Below, one piece after another: positions 27,001-34,702 of a DNA stretch of 64,000 nucleotides; the stretch's first letter is position 1, and the number at the start of each line of letters is the position of its first letter. The stretch lies in the NCBI GenBank assembly GCA_032252755.1, contig JAVUPY010000025.1, positions 186,001 through 250,000 of the forward strand, read 5' to 3'. Below the pieces are notes generated by a model, which searched no databases, was not told the DNA's origin, and was given only the letters and a program-made list of their open reading frames with translations. The translations under genes and the position numbers were made by a program. This stretch comes from Terriglobia bacterium (GTDB taxonomy: Bacteria; Acidobacteriota; Terriglobia; Terriglobales; Acidobacteriaceae).

Positions 27001-27411
27001 ATGAAACTTACGCTTGGAGTGTGCCTGCTCGTATTAGCTGCGACGACGATTGCGTTCGCTCAAGATGCAACCAAACCAGTGCTGCGGCCAGGGATTTCGG
27101 TGCAGATGTTAGAGGACAGTCATGCCGTACAGGTGCCCGAGGCGGATGCCGAAGACGCTAACGTTGTGACCATCATGAGAGATGGGAGGCTGGTTCTCGG
27201 AACCAATCAGGTGGACACGCCTGCACTAAATCACCTCAGGGCGGGCACCGTATATGTGAAAGCGGATGCCCGTGCGCCATTTCAGAGCGTGCTGGCGGTG
27301 CTGGATGCTTTGCGTGGACGGTCCGTGATATTGCTAACCGCACCTCTGTCGCGCCCGGAAAAAGGAAAGATCACGCCGCCTTATGGCGTCAAGGTAAGCC
27401 TGGGTGAGTGA
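27001..27411 (+). CDS. Secreted ExbD/TolR-like domain protein
   Basis: AAAGGAG lies eight bases before the ATG at 27001. The 136 residues begin with a signal peptide (hydrophobic 3-19, cleavage after AFA). The rest looks like the periplasmic domain of ExbD/TolR: VQVPEADAEDANVVTIMRDG, then YVKADARAPFQSVLAVLDAL. ExbD normally has a single membrane helix bearing the proton-carrying Asp; here a cleavable signal takes its place. It cannot act as a proton channel, so a binding role is more likely. No exbB or tonB is nearby. Confidence 0.6.
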   Translation: MKLTLGVCLLVLAATTIAFAQDATKPVLRPGISVQMLEDSHAVQVPEADAEDANVVTIMRDGRLVLGTNQVDTPALNHLRAGTVYVKADARAPFQSVLAVLDALRGRSVILLTAPLSRPEKGKITPPYGVKVSLGE

Positions 27412-27520
27412 TCAGGCACCACTCTTGCAACTACAACTTGCGGGTGAGGATCCGGCGCGAGCCCATGCTAGTTTCGCAGAAATCTGATACAAATTTGACA
27501 CCGCTGTTTGCAAGAGCTCC

Positions 27521-27871
27521 ATGTCGAAACAGAAATTCAACGAAAGCCCTCGGCCCGTCCGCCGGTACATTCGGCGCAAACTCGATATGCGTGTACGGAT
27601 CCTCACGCAGGCGGAAGGAGTCGACGTTGTGCATGGGCGCTGTATCACGATCAGCGAGGGCGGGTTCGGGGCCATTCTGACCCAGGAACTGCCAGAGCAG
27701 AAGGAAGTCTGGGTCGAGTTTCGTTCTCCTAATCTGGTGCAACAGAACCAGATACGGGCCGAAGTTCGGCAGGCCAAGGGGTTTCACTACGGCTTCCAAT
27801 TTGTTTCTCCGGACCAGCAGGCGCGGTCTTTCATTCGTCGCCTTGTGGCGCAGGGAACTGATTCGGCCTAA
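27521..27871 (+). CDS. PilZ domain protein
   Basis: The 116-residue protein is a PilZ domain alone. The cyclic-di-GMP motifs are RRYIRRKLDMRVR (Arg-rich switch) and TISEGGFGAIL (a variant of the D/NxSxxG motif with Glu before Gly). A typical YGFQFV strand ends the domain. It has no membrane segment and would work in the cytoplasm. It precedes the ergothioneine genes but shows no sequence link to them. Confidence 0.85.
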   Translation: MSKQKFNESPRPVRRYIRRKLDMRVRILTQAEGVDVVHGRCITISEGGFGAILTQELPEQKEVWVEFRSPNLVQQNQIRAEVRQAKGFHYGFQFVSPDQQARSFIRRLVAQGTDSA

Positions 27872-27922
27872 CGCAAATACGCGCCAATTTCCCCAAAACT
27901 AACGAATCACTCGACCCCTCAC

Positions 27923-29251
27923 GTGCATCTTTTACTGACAGTTGAGGATGGCCGGGGTGTTTCTTTGTCTAGTGCCGCAGAGATTCTGAAATCGCGGGGC
28001 AATCTACTCGCCGACTACGAACGCGTTCGTCGCTGGAGTTGTACTTTGGTCGAGCCGCTTTCGGCAGAGGACCAGATGGTTCAGTCCATGCCGGATGCGA
28101 GTCCGACCAAGTGGCACCTGGCGCATACAACCTGGTTCTTCGAGACGTTTCTGCTAAGCGAATACCTTCCGAGCTATAAACCCTTTAACCCCGAGTTCCG
28201 AACCGTTTTCAATTCCTACTACAAGCAGGTGGGGAAGCATCCGGCACGTGATTCGCGGGGCACGTTCTCGCGGCCGTCGCTGGAGAAAGTGTGGGATTTC
28301 CGGCGCGCGGTCGATGAGGGAGTGAGGGAACTGCTGGAATCAGATTTGCGACCCGAGGCAGCGCAACTGGTTGAACTCGGGTTGAACCATGAACAGCAGC
28401 ACCAGGAACTCATTGTCACGGACATCAAGCATGCCTTCTGGTCGCAGCCGCTGAAACCGAGTTACCGCTCGAAGAAGAAGGAAAGAGCCACGTCAGCTGA
28501 GAACGGCAGACGTGGGGCACCCGCGCGGACCTGGCATGAGTTCCCGGGTGGCATTGTTGAAATCGGGCATTCGGGCGATGGGTTCGCGTTCGATAACGAG
28601 TCACCGCGGCATGAACTTTTATTGCAGCCGTTCAAAATTGCATCGCGGTTGATCACCAATAGCGAGTATCTGGATTTCATGAACGACGGCGGATACCGCC
28701 GACCCGAACTCTGGCTGTCCGACGGGTGGGATACAGTCTGCCGCCTTGGATGGGAGGCGCCGCTGTATTGGGAGCGCGAGGGAGACGAGTGGCAGGTCTT
28801 TACCAGTTCAGGAACTCATTCGGTCATTCTCGATGATCCCGTTTGCCATGTGAGTTATTACGAGGCGGACGCGTTTGCGCGCTGGGCCGGAGCGCGGCTT
28901 CCGCTTGAGGCTGAGTGGGAATTGGTGGCAGAGAGAGTGCCGGTCGAGGGGCACTTCGCCGAATCGCTCGATTTCGAACCGCAGATGACAGCGTCGGAGA
29001 GCGGAGTGAGTGATCTGTTCGGATCTGTCTGGGAGTGGACCGCGAGCCCGTATACGGCATATCCCAGGTTCCGTCCTGCTGCAGGTGCTGTGGGCGAGTA
29101 CAACGGAAAGTTCATGTGCAACCAGTTCGTGCTGCGTGGAGGCTCGTGCGCGACGCCGCAATCGCATATTCGAGCTTCGTATCGGAATTTCTTCCCGCCA
29201 CATGCGCGCTGGCAATTCATGGGAATAAGGTTGGTCGCCGATGCGTGCTGA
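27923..29251 (+). CDS. egtB: Ergothioneine biosynthesis sulfoxide synthase EgtB
   Basis: EgtB is an iron enzyme that joins a thiol to trimethylhistidine (hercynine) with oxygen. The 442-residue protein has an N-terminal DinB-like domain with the iron ligands His68 (WHLAHTTWF) and the HxxxHxE motif at 156-162 (HEQQHQE). The C-terminal FGE-sulfatase domain (about 205-440) includes WEWTASPY and RGGSCATP. Residues 189-200, in the linker between domains, are encoded by a dispersed palindrome. The GTG at 27923 is the likely start, with no strong ribosome binding site. The 3' end overlaps egtD by 11 bases. Confidence 0.94.
   Translation: MHLLLTVEDGRGVSLSSAAEILKSRGNLLADYERVRRWSCTLVEPLSAEDQMVQSMPDASPTKWHLAHTTWFFETFLLSEYLPSYKPFNPEFRTVFNSYYKQVGKHPARDSRGTFSRPSLEKVWDFRRAVDEGVRELLESDLRPEAAQLVELGLNHEQQHQELIVTDIKHAFWSQPLKPSYRSKKKERATSAENGRRGAPARTWHEFPGGIVEIGHSGDGFAFDNESPRHELLLQPFKIASRLITNSEYLDFMNDGGYRRPELWLSDGWDTVCRLGWEAPLYWEREGDEWQVFTSSGTHSVILDDPVCHVSYYEADAFARWAGARLPLEAEWELVAERVPVEGHFAESLDFEPQMTASESGVSDLFGSVWEWTASPYTAYPRFRPAAGAVGEYNGKFMCNQFVLRGGSCATPQSHIRASYRNFFPPHARWQFMGIRLVADAC
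28488..28522. repeat. Family A palindrome inside egtB
   Basis: CCACGTCAGCTGAGAAC faces GGCAGACGTGGGGCACC, a diverged copy of the repeat at 2298. It lies in frame within egtB and encodes residues 189-200 (ATSAENGRRGAP) between the two enzyme domains. Confidence 0.75.
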
Positions 29252-30224
29252 TCGAGCGCAGCAAATTCTTTCGCCGATGGCGATGGACGTCGCCGCCGGA
29301 TTGCTCGCCAAGCCGAAGAGGTTGTCGCCGAAGTATTTTTACGACGCGGCAGGGTCGGTTCTGTTCGAGGAGATCACTCGGCTGCCCGAGTACTACCTGA
29401 CGGCGACGGAACACTCGATCCTGACGTCGTATGCACGCGACATTTTGCAAACCTCCGCGAATGGCCACCCGGCGCCGGCTCCGCCGGAAAAGCTCATCGT
29501 TCTGGAACTCGGTGCCGGGAGTGCAGCAAAGACGCTGGTATTGCTGCGGGAACTTCAAACCATGCAGGAACAAGTTCGGTTTGTGCCGATCGATGTTTCG
29601 CACTCGGCGCTGGAAGATGCTGTTCAGCGGATCAACGAGGCTTTACCTGCGGTTGAAGTGTGTCCCGAAGTTCTCGATTACACGGAGTCGCTGGCCGGGT
29701 TGGAGCAGGTGGACGGACGGAAACTGGTTCTCTACATCGGTTCAAGCATTGGAAACTTTGAGCCGTTTTATGCGGGGTCGTTGCTGCGGAATGTGGCGCT
29801 CTCGCTCAAGAAGGGCGATGCCGTTCTGCTGGGCACTGACATGTGTAAGCCGAAAGACGTTCTGCTGCGTGCCTACAACGATTCGCGTGGGGTCACTGCC
29901 GCGTTCAACAAGAACATTCTGCGGCACATCAACCGCGAGCTTCGCGCGAACTTCGACGTGGATTCGTTCCGGCATCGAGCTATCTGGAACGCGAATGAGT
30001 CTCGAATCGAGATGCACCTGGAGAGCGTGCGCGAGCAGACGGTGTTCATCGCCGCGCTCAGCCTGAATATACATTTTGAGCGCGGCGAGACCATTCATAC
30101 CGAAAACAGCTACAAGTTCACGATGACGATGATCCGCGCTATTGCCGAAAACGGCGGGTTTCAGCTGGAGCGGACATGGAGCGATCCGCAGGGATGGTTC
30201 ACGGTACACCTGCTGCGGGTGTGA
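29241..30224 (+). CDS. egtD: L-histidine N-alpha-methyltransferase EgtD
   Basis: EgtD trimethylates histidine to hercynine with SAM, the first step of ergothioneine synthesis. The 327 residues show the family N-terminus (LSPKYFYDAAGSVLFEEITRLPEYYLT, residues 28-54) and the SAM motif LELGAGSAAKT. Further family sequences are YIGSSIGNF and LLGTDMCKP. The start overlaps the egtB stop, so the two are translated together. EgtB and EgtD suffice for the core pathway if a C-S lyase is available elsewhere; no egtA, egtC or egtE is seen here. Confidence 0.94.
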   Translation: MRADRAQQILSPMAMDVAAGLLAKPKRLSPKYFYDAAGSVLFEEITRLPEYYLTATEHSILTSYARDILQTSANGHPAPAPPEKLIVLELGAGSAAKTLVLLRELQTMQEQVRFVPIDVSHSALEDAVQRINEALPAVEVCPEVLDYTESLAGLEQVDGRKLVLYIGSSIGNFEPFYAGSLLRNVALSLKKGDAVLLGTDMCKPKDVLLRAYNDSRGVTAAFNKNILRHINRELRANFDVDSFRHRAIWNANESRIEMHLESVREQTVFIAALSLNIHFERGETIHTENSYKFTMTMIRAIAENGGFQLERTWSDPQGWFTVHLLRV

Positions 30225-30875
30225 TTACGCGACCTGCTTCATTACCTTTTTGGCAGATTTCTTTACCTTTGAGAACTTTCTTCGGACCTCTCCCCGGGTT
30301 GGAACCTCCCAGTGGATAGCCGCGTTCTTCGCTTGCTTCGCCGTGGACTTGATCCCTTCGGTGCTCAGATGCTCGTTTCCGAGCGCCGCACGCATTCCGC
30401 GGCGTACCGACTCTGTACTCACGCCATAAACGAGGTGCGACGCAAGCGCCTCCAGATGAGAGGACAGAGGAACCTCTTTGGCTGATCTGCTCAGTTTGAG
30501 AGCAGGAACGGCACCTTCATCGGCGACCAGAAACAGGCCAGTCGCGAACGCGGTTCCGAAGCCCGACCTGGCGGAAGGGAACTCTTCGGAGAGAATGCCG
30601 TAGAGAGTGCCCATCAGGGTGCCGAATCCGTAATGGAAATACGGAGCGGCCTTCTTCTTTTCCTCTTTCGAGAGTTCGCGATGCAGCGTCTTTTCCGCAG
30701 CGAGATTCGCGGCTTTCATCGTGGCATCTTCATCCTCACCTGGCTGACTCTGACCACTCTCCTTCTTCTCGATTTTGCTCCACAACGACTCAAACTGATT
30801 CATGGTCCACGACGCCGCTAAACCCGCGACCGCTCCCGACACTGCGCCTTTCCAGAGCTTCTGTCCGTTCTGCAT
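30225..30875 (-). CDS. DUF1440-like inner membrane protein
   Basis: From the ATG at 30875 (GAGG eight bases before it) the protein has 216 residues. An N-terminal Gly/Ala-rich membrane segment (GAVSGAVAGLAASWTMN) and further hydrophobic stretches (YGFGTLMGTLYGIL, FGTAFATGLFLVADEG) match DUF1440 (YagU-like). A Lys/Arg-rich tail closes the protein. The frame stays open to 30995 but adds no protein-like sequence. It is convergent with egtD, touching its stop directly. Function unknown. Confidence 0.75.
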   Translation of the reverse strand: MQNGQKLWKGAVSGAVAGLAASWTMNQFESLWSKIEKKESGQSQPGEDEDATMKAANLAAEKTLHRELSKEEKKKAAPYFHYGFGTLMGTLYGILSEEFPSARSGFGTAFATGLFLVADEGAVPALKLSRSAKEVPLSSHLEALASHLVYGVSTESVRRGMRAALGNEHLSTEGIKSTAKQAKNAAIHWEVPTRGEVRRKFSKVKKSAKKVMKQVA

Positions 30876-30994
30876 ATTGGCCACCTCGTCCGAATGGATG
30901 CGGTGCGTGGACCCGAAGTTCGCCGTCACTTCGCGCTTCGTTCTGAACCAGCTATACTGGCCTGCCTTCAGAAAAATCTTGTTCCGGAGATCCA

Positions 30995-33076
30995 ATGCGG
31001 GTGGCCCAATTCCTGCTCATCGCATTTGTCCTTTCGTCCTGCTTTTGTGTAGCCCAGTCGTCCCTTGAGTACCGGCACAATCTCATGCCGGTTCCGGCTC
31101 ATCTTGCGTTTCATTCGGGCAAGATGCTGATTGATAGAAGCTTTGCCGTATCTACGGATAGTCAACCGGGTACTGTCTTGAAAGATGGTGTGCAGCGGAT
31201 GGTGCATCGGTTGGAAGGCCGCACTGGGTACACGATCGCGACGGATTTGGGAAGTGGCACGACGGCGCGCTTGCTCATTCACTGCAAGCGACCAAGCCCG
31301 GCGATCCCCCAGTTCGGCGAGGACGAATCCTACACGCTGGAGATCACGCCGACACAGGCCGTACTGAGCGCGAATGAAAGCGTTGGTGTGCTCCGGGGGC
31401 TCGAAACTTTCCTGCAACTCGTCGATAGCGATTCGAAAGGCTACTACGTTCCGGCGGTCAGCATTCAGGACGCACCGCGGTTCCCGTGGAGAGGATTACT
31501 GGTCGATGTGGGACGGCACTTTGAGCCTGTTGAGGAGATCAAGCGGACGCTCGATGGCATGGCGGCCGTCAAGATGAACGTGCTGCACTGGCATCTCACC
31601 GAGGACCAGGGATTCCGCATTGAGAGCAAGAAATTTCCGAAGCTCGCCCAAATGGGCAGCGACGGACAGTTCTATACGCAGGAGCAGGTGAAGGATGTGA
31701 TCGCGTACGCGGCCGAGCGCGGGATACGGGTCATGCCTGAATTCGATATGCCTGCCCACTCGACGTCCTGGTTCGTTGCATATCCGCAGTATGCCAGCGC
31801 GCCGGGGCCGTACCAGATTGAGCGGGAGTGGGGAGTATTTGATCCGACGTTCAATCCCGCCGATGAGCACGTCTACAAATTTCTGGATGCTTTTCTCCGG
31901 GAAATGGCGAAGCTCTTTCCGGACGAATACATCCACATCGGCGGTGACGAAAGCACCGGGAGACAGTGGGACGCAAATCCGGCGATCCAGGCTTTCAAGA
32001 AAAAACATGACCTGAAGGACAATGCCGCGCTCCAGGCGTACTTCAATAAGCGCATAGAGAAAATTCTCAAGAAGCATGGAAAGAAGATGGTCGGGTGGGA
32101 TGAGATTTTCCATCCCGATCTGCCGAAGGATGTAGTGGTGGAGTCTTGGCGCGGGCAGGAGTCGCTGAATACGGGCGCGAAGCAAGGGTACAGGGGAATC
32201 CTCGCCAAGCCGTATTACCTCGACCTGATCAAGCCTGCGTCAGAGCATTACCTGGGCGATCCGCTGCCGCCGGATTCAGACCTTACGCCGGAGCAGGCGA
32301 AGCTTGTACTGGGTGGGGAAGCGTGCATGTGGTCCGAGCAGGTAACACCAGAGACAATCGACTCGCGCATCTGGCCGCGACTGGCCGCGGTTGCGGAGCG
32401 GCTGTGGTCCCCGGGCAGTGTGCGGGATGTTCCTGACATGTATCGCCGGCTGGCGCGCATGAGTATTGAACTCGAGGAGTTGGGACTGCAGCATGAGGAA
32501 AATACGGCACGGATGTTGCGGCGCATGGTGCAGGATCGCGATATCGGACCGATGATGGTTTTTGCCTCAACTCTGCAACCCGGCACCACCGGCCAGCGCC
32601 ATCACGCTCAGAAGGTGAACCAACTGTTTCCCTACGTTCGTATGGCGGATGCGGTGGTTCCGGACCCGCCCGCCGGCCGTGAACTGCAGGCAGCGGTGGA
32701 TACGTTCCTTGTCGATCCCGCGCACAATGGAGAGCAGTTAGCAGCGATTCTGAATCGCTGGAAGGCCGCGGTGCCGGAAGTGAAGGCGACTGTGGATACC
32801 CATCCGGTATTGGCGGAGGTTGCGCCGCGAGTCCAGGAATTCGATTGGCTCGCGAATGCGGGACTAGAGGCGGTGAACTACATTCAGACCCAAACGACGC
32901 CACCACAGGGTTGGTTGACCACGAGCCTTGCGGCTCTGGATGAAGCCGCTAAACCCCAGGGAGCTGTACGCTTCGTGGTGCTGGAGCCTCTTCGGCAACT
33001 GGTGCAGGCTGCCGGTGGAGTACCGACCACACCAGCAGTTGGCGGAGGGCCCAAGGCTAGTCCTCCGGATCTGTAA
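30995..33076 (+). CDS. GH20 beta-N-acetylhexosaminidase, secreted
   Basis: The 693 residues begin with a signal peptide (4-20). A GH20b N-terminal domain (about 25-155) is followed by the catalytic barrel from about 160. The catalytic pair is Asp318-Glu319 in HIGGDES, and earlier barrel motifs are RGLLVDVGRHF and MNVLHWHLTEDQGFR. It removes terminal N-acetylglucosamine or N-acetylgalactosamine from glycans such as chitin fragments. The C-terminal 180 residues are extra to the barrel, Pro-rich at the end and of unknown role. It stands alone. Confidence 0.93.
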   Translation: MRVAQFLLIAFVLSSCFCVAQSSLEYRHNLMPVPAHLAFHSGKMLIDRSFAVSTDSQPGTVLKDGVQRMVHRLEGRTGYTIATDLGSGTTARLLIHCKRPSPAIPQFGEDESYTLEITPTQAVLSANESVGVLRGLETFLQLVDSDSKGYYVPAVSIQDAPRFPWRGLLVDVGRHFEPVEEIKRTLDGMAAVKMNVLHWHLTEDQGFRIESKKFPKLAQMGSDGQFYTQEQVKDVIAYAAERGIRVMPEFDMPAHSTSWFVAYPQYASAPGPYQIEREWGVFDPTFNPADEHVYKFLDAFLREMAKLFPDEYIHIGGDESTGRQWDANPAIQAFKKKHDLKDNAALQAYFNKRIEKILKKHGKKMVGWDEIFHPDLPKDVVVESWRGQESLNTGAKQGYRGILAKPYYLDLIKPASEHYLGDPLPPDSDLTPEQAKLVLGGEACMWSEQVTPETIDSRIWPRLAAVAERLWSPGSVRDVPDMYRRLARMSIELEELGLQHEENTARMLRRMVQDRDIGPMMVFASTLQPGTTGQRHHAQKVNQLFPYVRMADAVVPDPPAGRELQAAVDTFLVDPAHNGEQLAAILNRWKAAVPEVKATVDTHPVLAEVAPRVQEFDWLANAGLEAVNYIQTQTTPPQGWLTTSLAALDEAAKPQGAVRFVVLEPLRQLVQAAGGVPTTPAVGGGPKASPPDL

Positions 33077-33226
33077 GCGGAGTTAGAGGTTCAGAGTTGT
33101 TGCTGAACTCGGTTACTGGGCGATTACTGGCGTAAGCTGGTGGCCTGGGTGGCCTATGATAGTGTTCAAGGTAAGCGAACTCCCCCAGCGCTAAGCCAAC
33201 TTGGTTCCCATTTGCGAGGAGAAGGC

Positions 33227-33616
33227 ATGCCGATTCGGGTGGACGATTTTGCGGATTCTGGAAAGGCATACGCGGACCAGCTCAATTCGCAGATCGAGCA
33301 GGTATCCCGCTCGTTGACGCACCTGGATAAGTTGCTTGTGGCGGGACTGGTTGACCGGCGAGTGCTGTCGTCATTCCGGGAAGCGGTGGACCGCGTGCGC
33401 ACGACAGGTTATGTGGTACAACAGGCGATCGATGGGAGCGGCCCTGGCGCGCAAATCACGGATGCGGTCCTTCGGGAACGCATTGGCGCGGCAACGCGCA
33501 CGCTGAAATATCTCACGGCAGATCTCAAGTCCTCGCGGCCCGCTGGTCCTATTGCCGGCGCGGACGAACTCCAAGCCGCGCTCCGTCAACTGCTCGAAAT
33601 CCTTCAGGAGAAGTAG
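33227..33616 (+). CDS. Hypothetical helical protein, 129 residues
   Basis: GAGGAGAAGG lies just before the ATG at 33227, the best start in a frame open from 33140. The product is soluble and almost wholly helical, with heptad-like spacing of Leu/Val from residue 15 on, and a short Pro/Gly-rich break near 105. I do not recognise a family. No neighbouring gene suggests a role. Confidence 0.65.
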   Translation: MPIRVDDFADSGKAYADQLNSQIEQVSRSLTHLDKLLVAGLVDRRVLSSFREAVDRVRTTGYVVQQAIDGSGPGAQITDAVLRERIGAATRTLKYLTADLKSSRPAGPIAGADELQAALRQLLEILQEK

Positions 33617-34236
33617 TTCGCGGAACATCCGAAAGCGCATTTGCGTAATATCGATCAGCGGTTCTGCCAGATGCTCGCTAAACGGCACAGCGTCGGCGGA
33701 CGCACTACCTATAAGTTCGAGAGGCGCTGGTGATGCACGTCGGCTACTTGATGCCGCCAAACGGTCGCGAACTCCGGCTGGTTCGTGCCGCCGCACTCAC
33801 CTTTTGCCCCGACCGGTCCGCCTGGTAAATACCGGGAGGGCCGCCCTTTTGTGAACCGCAGATCTACGCGGTCAAAAACAAGAAATACCTCGGCGAAAAG
33901 ATCACGTGCCTGTATAGAGTCACGGCCGCATGCGGTATGTGGCTTTTTCATGGGGTGGGTGGCGCGTAATGACGTGTTCCGGATTTTCCGACCTGCTTCT
34001 CTGAAAAACAACTCAGGTGCAGAAATCATGCATCTGGAGGTATGTCAGGGTGCCTTCCTGTTGCGAAGGAAGAGTTGTGGATGACTTGTGGAAGGCGTGC
34101 AAGAACGGGTGATTCAACGATCGAAGGTCAGTTTAGACACAGGTAGCATCGCTGGAGCTGGATCGATTTCCAGCGTGGAAATCACGTCCTGATCGCGAAA
34201 CATGCGGCGCTCGCTTGTTTGCCTAACGGAGTGACC
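33617..34236. other. Stretch of 620 bases with no supported gene
   Basis: Short frames exist on both strands (the longest about 100 codons), but none has a family-like sequence, a ribosome binding site or sensible codon use. I find no tRNA fold, terminator or repeat copy. It could hold an RNA or decayed gene that I cannot recognise. The promoter of the small gene at 34237 should lie at its right end. Confidence 0.5.
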
Positions 34237-34464
34237 ATGGTTAGTCAGTGTGCCAATCCTGGTTGCACGGAAAAGTTCAGATATCTTGGAGAAGGGAAGC
34301 TGTTCCTCGCGAATCCCGCCTCGGGATTGCAGATGACGCAGCAACAGCTCTTCGAACAGTGTTACTGGCTTTGCAAGGAATGTTCGAAACATTTCCGCGT
34401 GGGATTCGAACAGGGATTGCCAAAATTAGTTCCTTTGAGCCTTAAGAAGGCGGCGAACCTGTAA
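34237..34464 (+). CDS. Small zinc-ribbon-like protein, 75 residues
   Basis: GGAG sits five bases before the ATG. Two cysteine pairs, SQCANPGCTEKF near the N-terminus and WLCKECSKHF in the middle, could bind one zinc. The rest is basic, with no signal peptide. Such small zinc-ribbon proteins are common in soil bacteria, often without known function. The gene is followed after 25 bases by another small gene on the same strand, and the two may be co-transcribed. Confidence 0.72.
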   Translation: MVSQCANPGCTEKFRYLGEGKLFLANPASGLQMTQQQLFEQCYWLCKECSKHFRVGFEQGLPKLVPLSLKKAANL

Positions 34465-34489
34465 CGCACAATTCAGTTGAGGTGTCGAA

Positions 34490-34696
34490 ATGATCTACAG
34501 CTACAACGGATATTCTGCGGTGATTACGCCCGTACGTGACCCGAAAAGCCACAGGGCTCTTCGCTGGAAATACGAGATCTACGACGAAGACACGCTGCTG
34601 CTTGACGGACATGATGTCGATAGCCAGGCTGCCCGCATAACGGTCGAAGCACACATCGACTGGTTGATTGCGGAGAACCACCATCTCGCGGCCTGA
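34490..34696 (+). CDS. Small hypothetical protein, 68 residues
   Basis: GAGG lies seven bases before the ATG. Alternating strands (YSAVITPVRD, WKYEIYDEDTLLLDG) are followed by one helix (RITVEAHIDWLIAEN). This is a compact small domain with no cysteine, signal or membrane segment. It lies behind the zinc-ribbon gene and ends seven bases before the convergent esterase gene. Function unknown. Confidence 0.62.
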   Translation: MIYSYNGYSAVITPVRDPKSHRALRWKYEIYDEDTLLLDGHDVDSQAARITVEAHIDWLIAENHHLAA

Positions 34697-34702
34697 CGGA
34701 AG

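Noticed and set aside
33785-34084. A 99-codon plus-strand frame in the gene-free stretch
   Set aside because: Its composition is rich in Arg, Ser and Pro, it has no ribosome binding site, and nothing in it resembles a domain.
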